A stretch of DNA of 64,000 nucleotides. Origin: Vigna angularis (lineage: Eukaryota > Streptophyta > Magnoliopsida > Fabales > Fabaceae). Below the pieces are notes generated by a model. It was not told the DNA's origin, ran no database searches, and worked only from the letters and a program-made list of their open reading frames with translations. Shown piece by piece: positions 1-12,269 of this stretch (its first letter is position 1; the number at the start of each line of letters is the position of its first letter). The stretch covers positions 30,722,501 to 30,786,500 of the forward strand of contig NC_068975.1 of assembly GCF_016808095.1 (NCBI RefSeq), given 5' to 3'. Made by a program: the position numbers and the translations under genes.

Positions 1-544
1 GTATTGTAAGACTCGTCTAATCAGTGCATAGATAGATTCGTCCAATGTATATTACAAGATTTATCCTAATTAATTAAATGAACAACTCGTCTAATGTGTA
101 TTGTTAGACTTGTCTAATCAATGTATGGATAGAGTCATCAAATGTGTATTATTAGACTCGTGTAATTAGTGAATAGATAAAGTCATCTAATGTGTATTAA
201 TAAACTCTATTAATCTATATTTGGACAAACTCTTCTAATATATATTGTTAAACTCATCAAATGTGTACTGCAAAAGACTAATATAATAAGTTGAATGAAC
301 AATTCGTCTAATGTATTGCTAAACTTATCTAATCAGTGTATGGATAAAGACATCAAATTCTTAGACTTGTATATTTATTGAATGAATAGACTCATCTAAT
401 GTGTATTAATAAACTCTAATCTATGTATAAACAAACTCTTGTAATATATTTTGCTAGACTTGTCTAATAATTATATGAACACATTCATTTAATATATATT
501 GTTATACTCATCTAAACAATATATGAACAAACTTGTCAAATAAA
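1..544 (+). repeat. Degenerate TCGTCTAAT minisatellite, array A
   Basis: Irregular tandem repeats built around GACTCGTCTAAT, alternating with TGTGTATTGTTA-like and CAGTGTATGGATAGA-like spacers; the period is roughly 30-60 bp and copies are diverged. The same motif occurs as its reverse complement (ATTAGACGAGTC) at 7872-8292, 12270-12606 and 13010-13190. No coding potential. The array continues past the left edge of the window. Confidence 0.8.
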
Positions 545-640
545 CACTAGTGCAAAACTTAGATTTTAGGATCACATATTATAACAAGCATAGAAATTCT
601 ATAGAACCGCTATAGTAAGTGAGAGTGATGACAATTTTCT
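545..640 (+). mobile_element. Possible CACTA transposon end (orphan)
   Basis: The minisatellite stops exactly at CACTAGTGCAAAAC, which matches the first bases of the complete CACTA element at 8293 (CACTAGTGCAAAAA). Short inverted words follow (TCTATAGAACC / GCTATAG). I found no matching CTAGTG terminus before 7.8 kb, so this is either a truncated element or chance similarity. Confidence 0.35.
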
Positions 641-1989
641 AATAAAGTACATGTCTTTTTATGCCAGTTATCATAAGAACCAACATAATATATTAATTTC
701 CTACTTCCTTCCTAGCCTTCTCGGGCTGCACTTAACATTCACATTTTTCCTCCTCTCTACACCCTTGTCTCCTCTCTACACTACATTTGACCCTCATCTC
801 CTCCTCACTTTGGTGGGTATCGGTCTTCCTCTCTTTGGTGGCTATCGGTCTTCCTCTCTCTTTGGCTTGGTTGCTCTCGCTCTCGCAAGTGGGTACTTTT
901 CTCTCATTTAGGATTTTCTTCATTCCTTATATTTATCTCTCTCAATTTTTTAATCAATATTTTAGGTTTCTAGAATTTGTTGCTATAACTTAATGTCATT
1001 AGCGCAAACATGTCGTTGGGGCCCTTCATCTCCTTCGACACATGTGTCTTCTTGTTGCTTAATGGTTGTACTCTTCAATAACAAGATTTAGAAGCTCAAT
1101 GTCCACGACGATAACTTTATGCCCACCACCAAATTCACTGGCAACTTCCACGTTTACGATTATATTGAAACCGTGGGGCCTAACCATAAACTACTTGGCC
1201 TACTAAAAACAAGTTGAGTTGGGTCGAGCCCTTGTGTATTATGTCAAGTCCTTGGCCTACTATTCATTAAAGTTAAAATAGTTCAAAACATTATGTATTA
1301 TGTCAAGTAATTGTTGTATTACAAACTATCAAATATACTTGCAAAAATTAATTGCTTTGAAACATCAACATATATATGCAATGTGTGTTTGTGTTAAGGC
1401 CTATATAGTTTGAATTAAGGTGAAGTTTATGGGTGGCAATTAGCAAACACATGATATAATAACAAGTAGCATTAATACAAAATTTGTCATCCACCTATTT
1501 ATGACTTATACGAATCGCACATGAAAAATACACGTAACAATTTTGTAATTGTATATTATTTTTGTTGAAACACTAAAATTACTTTCTATGAAGACTTTTT
1601 ATGAGTATGGCCAATGATGATTTTTGTTTCATGAGCTTATGTGTATGATTTATAATATACGAGTCAATCCATAAATCTGGAATTGAATCCGGATTTATGT
1701 TAAAAATTATAAATGTGATGAATTAATAATACCTATTATATTTTGAAATGTGTAACTTGGTACATAGATAATAAAATGGTTTATATAAAATATTATTAGC
1801 TTATTTTGTTTTTTTATTCTTTTCATGGTTTATCCTCCTCTATAATAATCGTATGTTATATATGTACATATGATTAACTCAAATTTTCATACTTATTAAT
1901 TAACTTTGTATTTATTCATGAAATAATATGTATTATTCATTGAAAAGTTGTAATTAGAAGTAGGAAAGTCTGTAGTAAATTGTACAGAA
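641..1989. other. Intergenic, no gene recognised
   Basis: Mostly AT-rich sequence. A less AT-rich stretch at about 1010-1240 reads partly like coding sequence, but every frame is interrupted and I recognise no protein. Nothing else supportable. Confidence 0.6.
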
Positions 1990-2890
1990 ATTTATACATC
2001 AAAGTGGAGTGCTATCAGATGTTTCTCGCTAAACCAACATAAATCGCTCAGCTAAAGAGAGTTTTATTCGCTCAGCGCACCAGCACAACTCGCTAAGCGA
2101 ATAAAGGACAATTAAAGATATGTTGTTGAATATTCGCTTAACGCATAAAGAGTTGTGCGCTTAGCCAATTAGTTATTTTTTCAATTGGCTTTTAAAGTGA
2201 GAAATAGATAGAAAGAACGTCAGACAGAAGTCCCGGACAAAGGAAAGAAATGAAAACATCTCAGGAACTTCCAGAAATTACTTCAAGCCATCAAGACACC
2301 ATTATTGCAAGGGATTGCTTCAAATGTGTATGTTCTAGATGTCTAGGTGTAGTTAAATTTTTCTTTCGTTGGAATTGGAGGTAATGAACTCACTCTAATG
2401 TAATTTTCCTGTTCAATATATCGTTGTTCGCTCATATGCTCTTTTTTGAATTTAATAACATTGTATGAAAATATAATGTTATTTGAATGTCTTTGATTAC
2501 TGGAAAGTAACTTTGAACATGAACATAGATAGAGCACCTAAGTGATTTGGGATCTAGGGATAGACTCAATAACATTCTTAACATCAGACTTAATGCAAAT
2601 TGTATGTTAAATTGACTAAGGGATTATCATTTTGATATATAAATTTAGAACTTGTTGCTATTGTACAGAGTTTTATCTTCATATGATTCATGAAACCCAA
2701 TTCCAACTGTTTGATAAAATAACAAAAAGAGTTTCTTGTGTTGTTTTGTGCATTTTGATGTCTAATTGAGTTATAAAAGGAAGAATTGTGATGTGTTATA
2801 CAAGTCCTTTGGGAGAACGATACTCTCAACTTACTCTACATTACTTTAAATAATTTGGTATACTTGCCAAAAAGTTCTCAATATAAATAA
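1990..2890 (+). mobile_element. Degenerate gypsy-type LTR relic
   Basis: Contains repeated CGCTCAGC / CGCTAAGCG / CGCTTAGCC words at 2025-2165, a motif typical of legume gypsy LTRs. It ends with a segment (about 2800-2880) reading 'acaagtcctttgggagaacgatactc' to 'ggtatacttgcc', which resembles the 3' part of Athila/Tat-like LTRs. A related segment in reverse orientation occurs near 62030-62110. No coding region and no partner LTR were seen, so it is most likely a solo or broken LTR. Family placement rests on recall of the motif. Confidence 0.4.
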
Positions 2891-4000
2891 AAAGGGACTA
2901 TATATGTATATTTTTTTGTCTAAAACTTTATTATGTAACTTTTGATAAATACTTTAATACATAGGTTATACTACGTAGTTGTTTAATTTAATATTAAATT
3001 TGAAATACTTTAAATTATAATGATTCTATTAAATTGGGATGTTATATAAATTAAAATAATTTTTTTATAAAAAACTAAATAAAGTAAAATAACAAACATT
3101 TAAATAATACAATCTATAATAATTAACACGGGTAAAGTTAAAAGTATTAATCTATTTAGGTTTAATTAATGATTTAGCCTTTTAATTTGTAGGTTTGGTT
3201 TATTTTAGTATTTTAATTTTTTTTTTAATTTAATCCTCCAAATTTTTTAAAAAGTTTAACTTTTTGAACTTCTTATTACAAAATTGAATAACTAAATTGA
3301 ATTTAAAAATAATAAAAGAATCAAAATGAACTAAAATAACAAATTAGAGGAATAAATCACTAATTAAACTATTTATTTATTATATAAAATTAGTAACAAT
3401 AAATAATTTATAAATTTTCTTTTAGCCTGTTCTTTTTATGAAAGGTTGTGGGACTCCGACCATTGTCATGCTTTTCATTCTTCAAATTTGTATGTATATA
3501 TTTTAACTAATTATATTAACATACAACTTCCTATCTCTTTAGAAGTAATATTTTCTCTAACGCAATATTATATTATATTTATATTATTTTTCGAAATAGA
3601 CCCACTCAACATAAACAAATTTGTGGCTTCTTCTCATTCACCTAGTCTACTTTCATGCTCCGATTGCCTCTACAAGCGGGAAATCAAATTGAAAGAACAA
3701 CTTTTGTTTGGGCCAAAAGATCCAAACTACTTTTCCTTTTTTTCATTTAACGGAAGATAATCCAAACTGATTTTAATTTATCACTACTAGATAAATTAAT
3801 AAGCAATTTAATACATAGAAAGTAAAAGTACAAAAGCTAAAAGAGAGACAGACAAAACATCTAATAGAACCTTGAACCAGTTCATGAATGAACAAAGGAC
3901 TGTCAGACCTTGAACAGTCAGACTATGAACAAAGATAGGGAAGATTATAAGTTAAGATCCTCACCATCCAGAAGAACAAGAAGAGCACAAGGTAACAAAC
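2891..4000. other. Intergenic AT-rich DNA, start of the gene 1 duplication block
   Basis: No gene. From about 3690 onward the sequence is related to the 3' flank of HPS gene 2 (15560-15897), sharing blocks such as 'acaacttttgtt..gccaaaagatccaaact', 'aacaaaggactgt' and 'ccttaacttaaaaca', which marks this as part of a duplicated gene unit. Confidence 0.55.
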
Positions 4001-4128
4001 GTTAATTTATTGTTAATAATATTATAGTGCCCACAGGCATATAGATGTAGCAGACATGATCCTTAACTTAAAACATAAAAGAAGGAAAATGTTAGGAAAT
4101 AAGAGAAGATGTGAGATATATTGTGTTG

Positions 4129-4455
4129 TTATGGTGGGCAAGTGTAGGTGGAGGCTTGGCGTCCACAGGTGTTTAATAGAAGGTTGAGGAGAATGTCTAG
4201 GTTAACCTTGATAATTCCGAGGTCGAGCTTGAGAGTGGCGCAGAGGCACACGACGGCCTCAAGGTCAATAAGACCACCGAGGAGGGGGCAGCAATTGGGG
4301 TCAGCTTTAAAAGGGGGAACCAAAATGCTGGCGCAAAGATGCAATTCCGGGCACTTTGCTGGTGGTGCAGTTGCAGCGGTTAGGGTGTTGCAATTGACCA
4401 TGGTAAAGAAAAGGAGGTTGAGAGAAAGGAGAAATGCAACAGTGTTTGAACCCAT
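4129..4455 (-). CDS. Hydrophobic seed protein-like 8CM protein, copy 1
   Basis: A 108-aa secreted protein of the 8CM superfamily (hydrophobic seed protein, HPS; related to lipid-transfer proteins and HyPRPs). Residues 1-22 form a signal peptide (hydrophobic run ending MVNCN). The mature part has all eight cysteines in the pattern C-x5-C-x13-CC-x13-CxC-x24-C-x8-C, which in this family forms four disulfides around a hydrophobic core. The proline-rich linker is minimal (ATAPPAK). Soybean HPS is made in pod endocarp and deposited on the seed surface; a surface role here is inferred by family. The ATG at 4455 is preceded by a TATA box 71 bp upstream, and an AATAAA lies at 4006-4011 (minus strand), 118 bp past the stop. 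Single exon. It is one of four minus-strand paralogues and is most like copies 2 and 3 (a GLIDLEA-type core is shared). Confidence 0.88.
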   Translation of the reverse strand: MGSNTVAFLLSLNLLFFTMVNCNTLTAATAPPAKCPELHLCASILVPPFKADPNCCPLLGGLIDLEAVVCLCATLKLDLGIIKVNLDILLNLLLNTCGRQASTYTCPP

Positions 4456-4525
4456 CTTCTCTTAGGTTTAATTGGCGAACAAGTGCTCTTGTTTGTTTGT
4501 GCAGGCAGCTCACATTTCACAGACA

Positions 4526-4532
4526 ATTTATA
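4526..4532 (-). promoter_or_regulatory. TATA box of HPS copy 1
   Basis: TATAAAT on the minus strand (CCTATAAATTG), 71 bp before the ATG. The upstream block with GATGTG and GGCCAAAGTTT is conserved in copy 2 (16314-16390) and in the orphan promoter at 22786. Confidence 0.75.
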
Positions 4533-4835
4533 GGCAAAGAATGTGATGTTTTTTCCATCTTTAATTTCTGAGTATGAAATGGCCAAAGTTTGATGTAGGG
4601 TTGAGTTTATTATCCTTTATTGATTAAAAATGATTATATTTATTACTCTTTTCTTTTCAAAATATAGTATTTTCATTTTTTTGTAGTTTTAAAATAATAA
4701 TGTTTAATATTTTCGTTAAGCAATTTTTCTAGGTATATTTTGAGATTTTTTTTAAGTGTTACTTTTAAATTTTAAATTAATATTTTTGCAAATTTTATTT
4801 TTAATTTATTATTTAATATTTAAAACTATATATTA

Positions 4836-4842
<7 letters not shown>

Positions 4843-4872
<30 letters not shown>
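4843..4872. repeat. (TA)n microsatellite
   Basis: 15 uninterrupted TA units. Confidence 0.95.
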
Positions 4873-4876
<4 letters not shown>

Positions 4877-5953
4877 GTTTGTTAAACAGACTAAGAATAT
4901 TTGAATAATTTTTAATATTAATTTGAATAATTTTCAATCTTTTAATATTTTTATTTTAAATTAAAAGTAAAAATTATTAAAATATTCCGGATTTAAAGTA
5001 TGTATTTTTTTATGAATAAGAATTCTTTTATCAACTAAAATTTAATACTATGGAAGTTAGCAAATGTATATATATTATTTAATAAAATAAGTAAATAAAT
5101 AATTTCTCTCCCCCGTATAATAGTAATTATATATATTTTTAAAACTACATTGAATAAATTGAAAAATCATATGTTTTTAGAAATTGGTATTTTTTTTAAT
5201 AGGATATATATTTTTTAACTCTCTTTACTCTAATTTTTAATTAGCCAATTTTATGTGTAATGATTAAAAATATTATTTATTTAATAGAAGACATAAGTTT
5301 ACAATTTTCAACTCAAATATAACTCCCTAACTTTCTTACTTAAAATAACTAACACACATTTTTTATTTTTTAATTATTTTTGTAAAGTTATATACATTTT
5401 TAAAACTGTATACGTTTGTATTAAAAACATGAGGCTGTGGCAGTTCATATGATAAGATTGAAAAATAAAAAATTATAAAAATCTACAAAATGATTACAAA
5501 CACGGCGAGGGACTAATTAAGAGTGACAACAATGGGCCACATTAAGTTTTAAAATATCTTAAGAATGTAAGCTTGTCTTTCAATAATTTTATTATTCATG
5601 AAAACCTACTTAATCACGTTTTAAATTTATTTATAAATTTAATTATTTTTTATTAAATTTTTATTAATTTTTTTATGTTTTAAATATTTAAAACTTATAT
5701 TTTTTTTAAGTGAAAGCTTGTTATTTAATTTTTTATTAATTAGGTGATATGTGTATTAATTTGATGACAATGCAAAACGACATTCACGTCATTCAATAAT
5801 AAAAAAGAAAATGCTAATAACTCGATCGAAAATATAGAAATTTTAAATATTTAATAGATATAGAAAATTAATTAGATATATTTAAATTTGTGAGAGACTT
5901 AAAATTTAATTAAGTTATTAAAATATTATTTATTTTAACATGATTCCATTAAA

Positions 5954-5956
<3 letters not shown>

Positions 5957-6008
<52 letters not shown>
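5957..6008. repeat. (AT)n microsatellite
   Basis: 26 uninterrupted AT units. Confidence 0.95.
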
Positions 6009-6012
<4 letters not shown>

Positions 6013-7871
6013 AACATTTTTAATTTTCACAAATTTTTATTTATGTGATTTACATTAAAATAATATTTTTATTCACTACAAATTAATTTTTTTTTTCTTG
6101 TGGACCTACACTGTTACATCTTTTTAAAGATATATCTATAACTTTTATTTTAATGTAAATACGTTAATGTTTTTTCATTATTTATTAATATAAAAATGTT
6201 TTTAAAATAGAAAAACTTCATGTCTAAGAGTTTCATTTAATAAGATTTAAATTTTATATCATTTTTTATAAGAAGGTGTTTTATGAGATGTAATTTTTAA
6301 ACATATAATCGTAAATATAACCATTCACTGTTAATATATTATTCAATAATAATTATAATAATAATAATTAATAATATTATTATTATAACCGTATTAACTC
6401 TGCAAAAGTTAACATATAAAGGTAATTTAGAAGTTAACAGTAGTTTTAATCAATAATGAATTAATTAAATATTTTTCAGAGAACATTAAAGTATAATTTT
6501 GAACAAGTGATTAAAGTCATGTTCATTGCAAAAATGGTGATAGAAAGACTTAATTTATTTTTTGTATTTCTATAACTTGATTACAATTTTTTGTTTCAAT
6601 ATAAAATGTTTTAAAGGTCTTTCATTTAGTAATAATCTGTCTGAAAAAAATTTTGGAAGTTGTTTTTAAGTAACATATTTTTTTTATTTTTATAATTTAT
6701 GGTTTTATTTAATTTTTAATCTTAAATTAATTTTATATTATGTTAGTATTATCTAATAGAGAGTTTTTATAAAGTATTTTATGGTGTAACGAATATATAT
6801 TCTAAATTGTATTGGAGAACAATTAAACGTATAAAATCTTAAATGTAGCATTTCATATTAAAAATGTATTATGAATATACTATAAAATTCAACGGATTAA
6901 TTTTGTATTTTAGCCGTTATTATATTATTTATGATTAAAATAGTTAATAAATTTTAATAAATAAAAATAATAATTAATTAATAAATTATTGAAAAAAGTC
7001 GAATAAAAGAGTAACATGAAAAATTCAAAACAATGTCTTACAAATTGGGACGGAAAATTTACAACTTTTTCCTACATACAAAACTAATTATTAACATTCA
7101 TATTTTGTATTTTTAAAAATTATGTTTAATTAGATTTCTTTTTAAATGTATATTTTTGTTATGAGTTCTTGTTCGGATACTGAGCATAAACTGATAAGTG
7201 ACAAGATTTTAAAGAGGTTAGAGTTAAGTTCTAAATGTGAGAGTGAATGTTTATTAGTAAGTAAATATTTTTTAAGAAATATTAATTGTATTATTAGAAT
7301 TAGCATGAATTGTGAATTTATATGTAGTTTTATCATTTTGAAAAATACATGATATTAAATTTTAGATGTACGTTAAGCTTGTAATTTCATCTGGGTCCAC
7401 TGTTTTAGCCTGATTCTTTCGTTAAGTGACAACTAATTTTAGTATAATAAATATATTTCTTTTAAGAAGAGATGTAAAAGATAAAATTTTATATTTCATA
7501 ATTATACATAAAAATTAGATTTTTATCGATTAGTTATTCGTTGGTTTAATAGTATTTTTTAATTTTTACATTTGTAATAATAACTCAATAAATTTGATTT
7601 ATTTATATTTGGCTTAATATGACATGTATATATTTTAAAAGGATTCAATTTGTTCTTTTACATTAAATCAAGAATCACTAATTCTATAAAATATAAGAAC
7701 CATATTAAATAAAAAAATAAAATAAAAACATTAAATAAAAAATATATAAAACAAAATTATTAAATCAATGCTATAATTATAAAGACAAAAAAAATACTAT
7801 TAAGTCTTACTCACTTATAAAAACAAAATATATAATTTCTTTAGTTTATTTTCTTGCTTCTTTTTAAGACC

Positions 7872-8292
7872 TGTATTAATTAGACGAGTGTATATGTATA
7901 CTGATTATATTGAGTGAGTTTATCGATGTATTAATTGGATGAGTCTAACAATGCATATCAAACTAATCTTTCCATTGATTGAAAGAATATAGCAAAAAGA
8001 TTATAGGAGATTGTCCATATAATAGTTAGATGAGTATAACAAAATATATTAGACAAGTAATTTCATATATTGATTATTAGAGTATAATAAAAAAATATTA
8101 AACAAGTATGTGAATACATTGATTACATGAGCAAAACAAAATACATTAGATGAGATTATCAATGTATTTATTAAACGAGTATAGCTAGTAATACACATTA
8201 GACAAGTTTTTCATCACTAAACTAGACGAGTCTATTAATAAATATTATAAAAGTTTATTCTTTTATCGCTTAGATGAGTTTATTCAAACATT
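7872..8292 (-). repeat. TCGTCTAAT minisatellite, array B part 1 (inverted)
   Basis: Reverse-complement version of array A (ATTAGACGAGT, GATGAGTCTAACAAT and similar words). It is interrupted at 8292/8293 by insertion of the CACTA element and resumes at 12270, sharing ATT on both sides. Confidence 0.8.
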
Positions 8293-9502
8293 CACTAGTG
8301 CAAAAAAGGTTTTTTATACCTCTTAAAAAAGGCTTTTTATATCTATTTTTGGGTAGGTACAGAAGCAGGGGATATAGAAAGTTTTCTATTTTTTATACCT
8401 ACTCTAGAACCGGTGTAGAAAGTTTTACTTTTATGCCTATTCTGTTTATAATAGATATAAAAGTCTGATATTTACACCAGAGAAAAAAACTTTTTTTTAT
8501 ACCTGCTAATGCTATAATAGCTATAAAAATCTCACTTTTATACCTGCTGGTACTATAACCGGTGTGAAAAGACAAGACTTTTTATATCTGATATAGATTT
8601 AACCAGTGTAAAAAGTGACGTTTTTTTAAAAATATTTGATTTGTATATACTACTATCCATATTCAAACCTGCATAAAATTCAATCCCAGAATACAGTTTA
8701 AATAATCAATAACGAGTAAAATAATCAATATTATTTCAATTACTAACACATCAAAATGTAATATTTACCTAACAAAGTTCCTAAATATATTTACCTAACA
8801 TAGTTACTTAATATAGTTACACATAAAATAGTTCGTAAATTCAAAATGTAATATTGAAACATCTAATCATTTACAAATGGTTAAAAAAATGCAGTCCACT
8901 GCTCCCGAATATCCTTTATGACATGTTGTTCCATTGGAAATGTGTCATCAAATATCTACACAATGAATACTTTGAGTCAAATTATAATATTAATGGCTTA
9001 ATATCTTAATTGTAATATTAATGGCTTAATAATAAGTTACCAATTTGTTTTTTTTTTAACTTCAAATAATCATGTTAGGAACCTATTTACTATTCTTTGT
9101 ATGGTACAAAAATCAAGTCGGTCAAATTCAGGGACATAAATTTATAATCATGTGATTTTAATAGAAAATAATTGTCAAAATATGATATCACATTCAACAG
9201 GACATAATATGGCCTTCACTAGGATAGGTAATATTAATTCACAAAAAAAAAACAAGACATAATATGGCCTTCACTAGGATAGGTAATATTAATTCACATA
9301 AAAAAAACAAATTAAACAGAATTACTCACAGTGAGTGGCCACCCTCTCAAAGTCAAATTATTGCTACTATATCTTGTTTAATCTTTTTATGTGCATGAAT
9401 AGTACAAAAGAATCATAAAGAAATTAACACTAAATGTGGAACTTATTTACCCCAGAAAAATAGTAATGTGTAACAGAATAATAGTAACAAAAAAGGAATG
9501 CT

Positions 9503-9614
9503 CATTAGACCATTGAAATGGAGAGACATCTGAGCCGTTAACGAAAATAAAGTGTCCACTAGAGTCTACAATTGACTTCTTCAAAATTTCTAATGCACGG
9601 GTTAGTCTTTCAGT
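9503..9614 (-). pseudogene. Exon-like fragment in the CACTA element, origin unknown
   Basis: On the minus strand an open stretch reads TERLTRALEILKKSIVDSS and continues to GSDVSPFQWSN. It has coding-like composition, unlike the surrounding AT-rich DNA. I cannot name the parent gene. It lies between the AMSH-like exon and the left end of the transposon, so it may come from the same or a third captured gene. Confidence 0.4.
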
Positions 9615-9722
9615 ATAGATGACAAGTTCAATATAGATGACAAGTTGTAATCAATCACACCAAATCCTACTCCTATAGAGATAAAGACAGTCACAAACCC
9701 TTCCAAAGATAGGAAGACATAC

Positions 9723-9797
9723 ATGAATCCATCCTATAGGATAAAGGGATCTTTCATTTAGAATTTTGAAGACTTCCTCCTCATTTGTAGCTTGACA
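9723..9797 (-). pseudogene. Captured exon of an AMSH-like JAMM deubiquitinase
   Basis: A 75-bp (25-codon) exon on the minus strand, CQATNEEEVF...SLYPIGWIH. It matches the part of plant AMSH-type ubiquitin isopeptidases that leads into the JAMM metal site (xxCQATNEEEVF...GWIHTHP). It is bounded exactly by a CACAG acceptor and a GTATGT donor directly after GWIH. The rest of the JAMM motif (the second His, Ser and Asp) should be in the next exon and I do not see it, so this is a fragment without enzyme function. Identification is from recalled family sequence; the exon boundaries are visible in the DNA. Confidence 0.7.
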
Positions 9798-10269
9798 CTG
9801 TGATTCAGTTATCAAGTTAGCAACAAAACAATTAATAATTAAATTGTGCCCTTTTGAAAATATTTTAAAGTTGTAGGTGAGAAGAATGTAAGACTGAGAT
9901 CCAGATACTAACCGAATTGGAAGCATATTACTCCTTTGGTATAATCAGAGTAGTTTCACAGGCTGAGTCATATAGAAGGTTCACTTCTCTTGGAAAATTG
10001 AAGGATGTGATCATGTATTTGTTTCAAATTCTATAATGCATTTGATCAAATTAGGTTCTTCATTTCTTTTTCATAACAAACCACCTTGATAGATATTAAA
10101 TGTATTAAATACCATTAAAAAATTTGAAAAAAATAATACAAGATATAAAGTACTAACAAATAAATCTTGTATATTCATGAACGCAAACACACAAAATAAG
10201 GAGTGATATTATGCAGTAGATATGATTCAAGAAGTAGCTGAATTGTCTTAGAGCAAAGAGTAGTAATCT

Positions 10270-10385
10270 ATGTATACGTGTATTCGAGATATAGAATCTT
10301 ACAATGTGCCTTGTTGTCGACAGGAATAGTAGGAAACTGAATCCCAGCAAAAGGTTTTGCCATGACCACTGCAAAAGTTGCTCAA
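10270..10385 (-). pseudogene. Exon-like fragment in the CACTA element, origin unknown
   Basis: On the minus strand one frame reads VVMAKPFAGIQFPTIPVDNK followed by AH and a possible donor (CATT|GTAAG). It has coding-like composition but I do not recognise it. Probably another captured exon. Confidence 0.35.
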
Positions 10386-10574
10386 AAAAATTATTCAGCA
10401 TATACGTAATTACACTTACTGGGACAACTATGAAATTCTATTTTCATTTAGAATTGACCCTTAATTTCCTAGCTATTCATTCCATTTTTACTTTCATGAT
10501 ATGATTAGAAGGAAGAAAGTTTTAGTTTGATAAATAGTTGGAATCTAATCCCTTAATATAAAAGTCAAAGAAGA

Positions 10575-10576
<2 letters not shown>

Positions 10577-10630
<54 letters not shown>
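10577..10630. repeat. (AT)n microsatellite inside the CACTA element
   Basis: 27 uninterrupted AT units. Confidence 0.95.
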
Positions 10631-10633
<3 letters not shown>

Positions 10634-11206
10634 TAACTGGTTTTCAATTACCAATCTCAATTCAATGATAGTGTCAATGCTTATTTCTTAAAACAGAATC
10701 AGTGCTATCAAAATGCTTTACGGTGGAGATTTTATTTTGTTTTGTTTTAAAGTTGCTTTAGTCTGCCAACCATTCAAAGTAAAAGATAGTTGAGACTTTC
10801 CCTTTTATCATAACTACCAATGGATATCTATCATAAAGGCTTTCCCTTATACATGCCATCTAGGGATAGTCTTTTTCCTATTGGAAAGAAACAAATAAAA
10901 TAAAATCAGACCACACATTATACTTCTCATATAATCCATTTCATGGCTAAACTCACAAAACAGAGCTCATATCAATTAAATTATTCCTCACCATGCAAAA
11001 TCTTGCTTCAAATGCCAAGTCTGATATATTTGTTGCTTGTATGCCTAAGATTAAGAACACAAATTATCATCTATAAGTAAAAGAAATTCAATTAATTTCA
11101 TCTTTTTTATTTTACTTTCCTATAAGTATTTTTTTAGAATTTTATTCGAACAGAACCTAAATACAAAATGAAAATATACACAGCAAATACAATATTGCAG
11201 TAGCAT

Positions 11207-11626
11207 ACAAGATAGCCTCTGCTTCATTTGTATCAGTAGCTTCATGAAACCTGCACATGAACAAAAACTCGTCATTGCCAAAAGAAATGGCGCAAAAGAA
11301 ATTAAAACAATAATTATGATCTAGACATAACAAAGTTAACGACAATTACCATTTATTACATTTAATCTTCCAGTACCATCATCAAGCACAAACGTAACAT
11401 CAGTAACTCGTTCGGCTTTGTTGCATACCCTTCCTATAAGAGTAACTTGGACTCTAATTGTCAGAACGTCCAAACTTTAACCAAATTAACCAACAGAGAT
11501 TCAAGGAGAACGTACATTATTAACGTCCACACCGTCAACAATCAAATTGGCTTTATCATCGTTTGTTTGAAGCGCATCGTATATTTGCTTCACTGTTAGA
11601 GGAAGCAAGGACTGAGCATCGCGATT
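11207..11626 (-). pseudogene. Captured exons of replication protein A 32 kDa (RPA2) gene
   Basis: Three minus-strand exon-like segments in gene order with introns kept. 11516-11626 (37 codons): NRDAQSLLPLTVKQIYDALQ through VDGVDVNN, between a GTAG acceptor and a GTACGT donor. About 11350-11453: VQVTLIGRVCNKAERVTDV then LDDGTGRLNVIN, the first strands of the OB fold that binds single-stranded DNA. About 11207-11250: FHEATDTNEAEAI. These match the plant RPA32 N-terminal and OB-fold regions. The conserved Trp expected after the DDGTGR segment reads as NG-F here, and the remaining OB-fold and winged-helix exons are not seen. It is therefore a truncated, non-functional copy acquired at DNA level inside the CACTA transposon. 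The sequence at 11700-12060 may be a captured 5' exon but was not identified. Confidence 0.75.
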
Positions 11627-12269
11627 CTACAAAAACAATAATAAATCATAAAATACGACTTCAAACCACATAATTTTCTAAAAAACTTCTAATTAAAAGA
11701 AGAGCAAAACCCTAGGGATTTATTAGTGTTGAGGGAAATGAACTGTATCAATTCGAACATAATGGTGATTACCGACACAATCGAACCCGGGGAGAGAGAG
11801 GAGGAGAGGCATGCTCTTGTGCTTGTTGTTGTTGCGTTTTGGAAGGCACGATGGTGGCATTCGACGATAATGGCGAATTAGAAGCAAAGGAGAAGAAGTG
11901 CAGCGTGAAAGTGAAGTCGTGCGCGGAAGTGAAGCAATGATTTGGCGAACTGGAAAGGGTCGCGGCGTTGCAGACGTTGACGGTTTTGAACTCTGCGCTG
12001 AAAATAGAGGAGCTTGTCGAGGAAGAATTAGAAATGCAGTGTGAAAGTGAAGATGCACGCAGCGTGAAAACGCACCAGAATATTCCATACCGATTTTAAG
12101 TGTAGTAGGTATAAAAATCAACTTTCATACCTATTTATACCTATTTTCAGTACAATTGGTGTAAAAAAGTTTATCTTTTTTACTATATTTGCCATCACAT
12201 TATTTTTTATACTTGATAAATTTTAACAGGTATAAATTATAACTATAAAAAGCTTATTTTAGACTAGTG

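Larger units (their letters stand above)
4533..7871. other. Intergenic, AT-rich 5' flank of HPS copy 1
   Basis: No gene. Extremely AT-rich, with (TA)n at 4843-4872 and 5957-6008. A block near 6405-6490 (AAGGTAATTTAGAAGTTAACAG and following) is related to 18075-18150 upstream of copy 2 and 24005-24090, so duplication homology extends about 2 kb upstream of the genes. The short ORFs at 7142-7352 have no recognisable product. Confidence 0.6.
8293..12269. mobile_element. Non-autonomous CACTA (En/Spm) transposon with captured gene fragments
   Basis: A complete 3977-bp element. The left end is CACTAGTGCAAAAAAGG; the right end, read inward on the minus strand, is CACTAGTCTAAAATAAGC. It is flanked by a 3-bp target duplication ATT (8290-8292 and 12270-12272), the size known for CACTA elements. 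Both subterminal regions (about 8310-8640 and 12090-12260) carry many short repeats of the type TTTTTATACC and GGTGTAAAAAG in both orientations, as expected for transposase-binding subterminal repeats. I see no transposase ORF, so it would depend on a helper in trans. The interior holds exon pieces of at least two cellular genes on the minus strand with splice sites retained (separate entries), plus a tandem duplication of about 60 bp at 9199-9310 and (AT)n at 10577-10630. It is inserted in the inverted minisatellite. Confidence 0.88.

Noticed and set aside
11723..12121. 132-codon minus-strand frame at the right end of the CACTA element
   Set aside because: It could contain a captured 5' exon, but the frame runs into transposon subterminal repeats and matches nothing I recognise.
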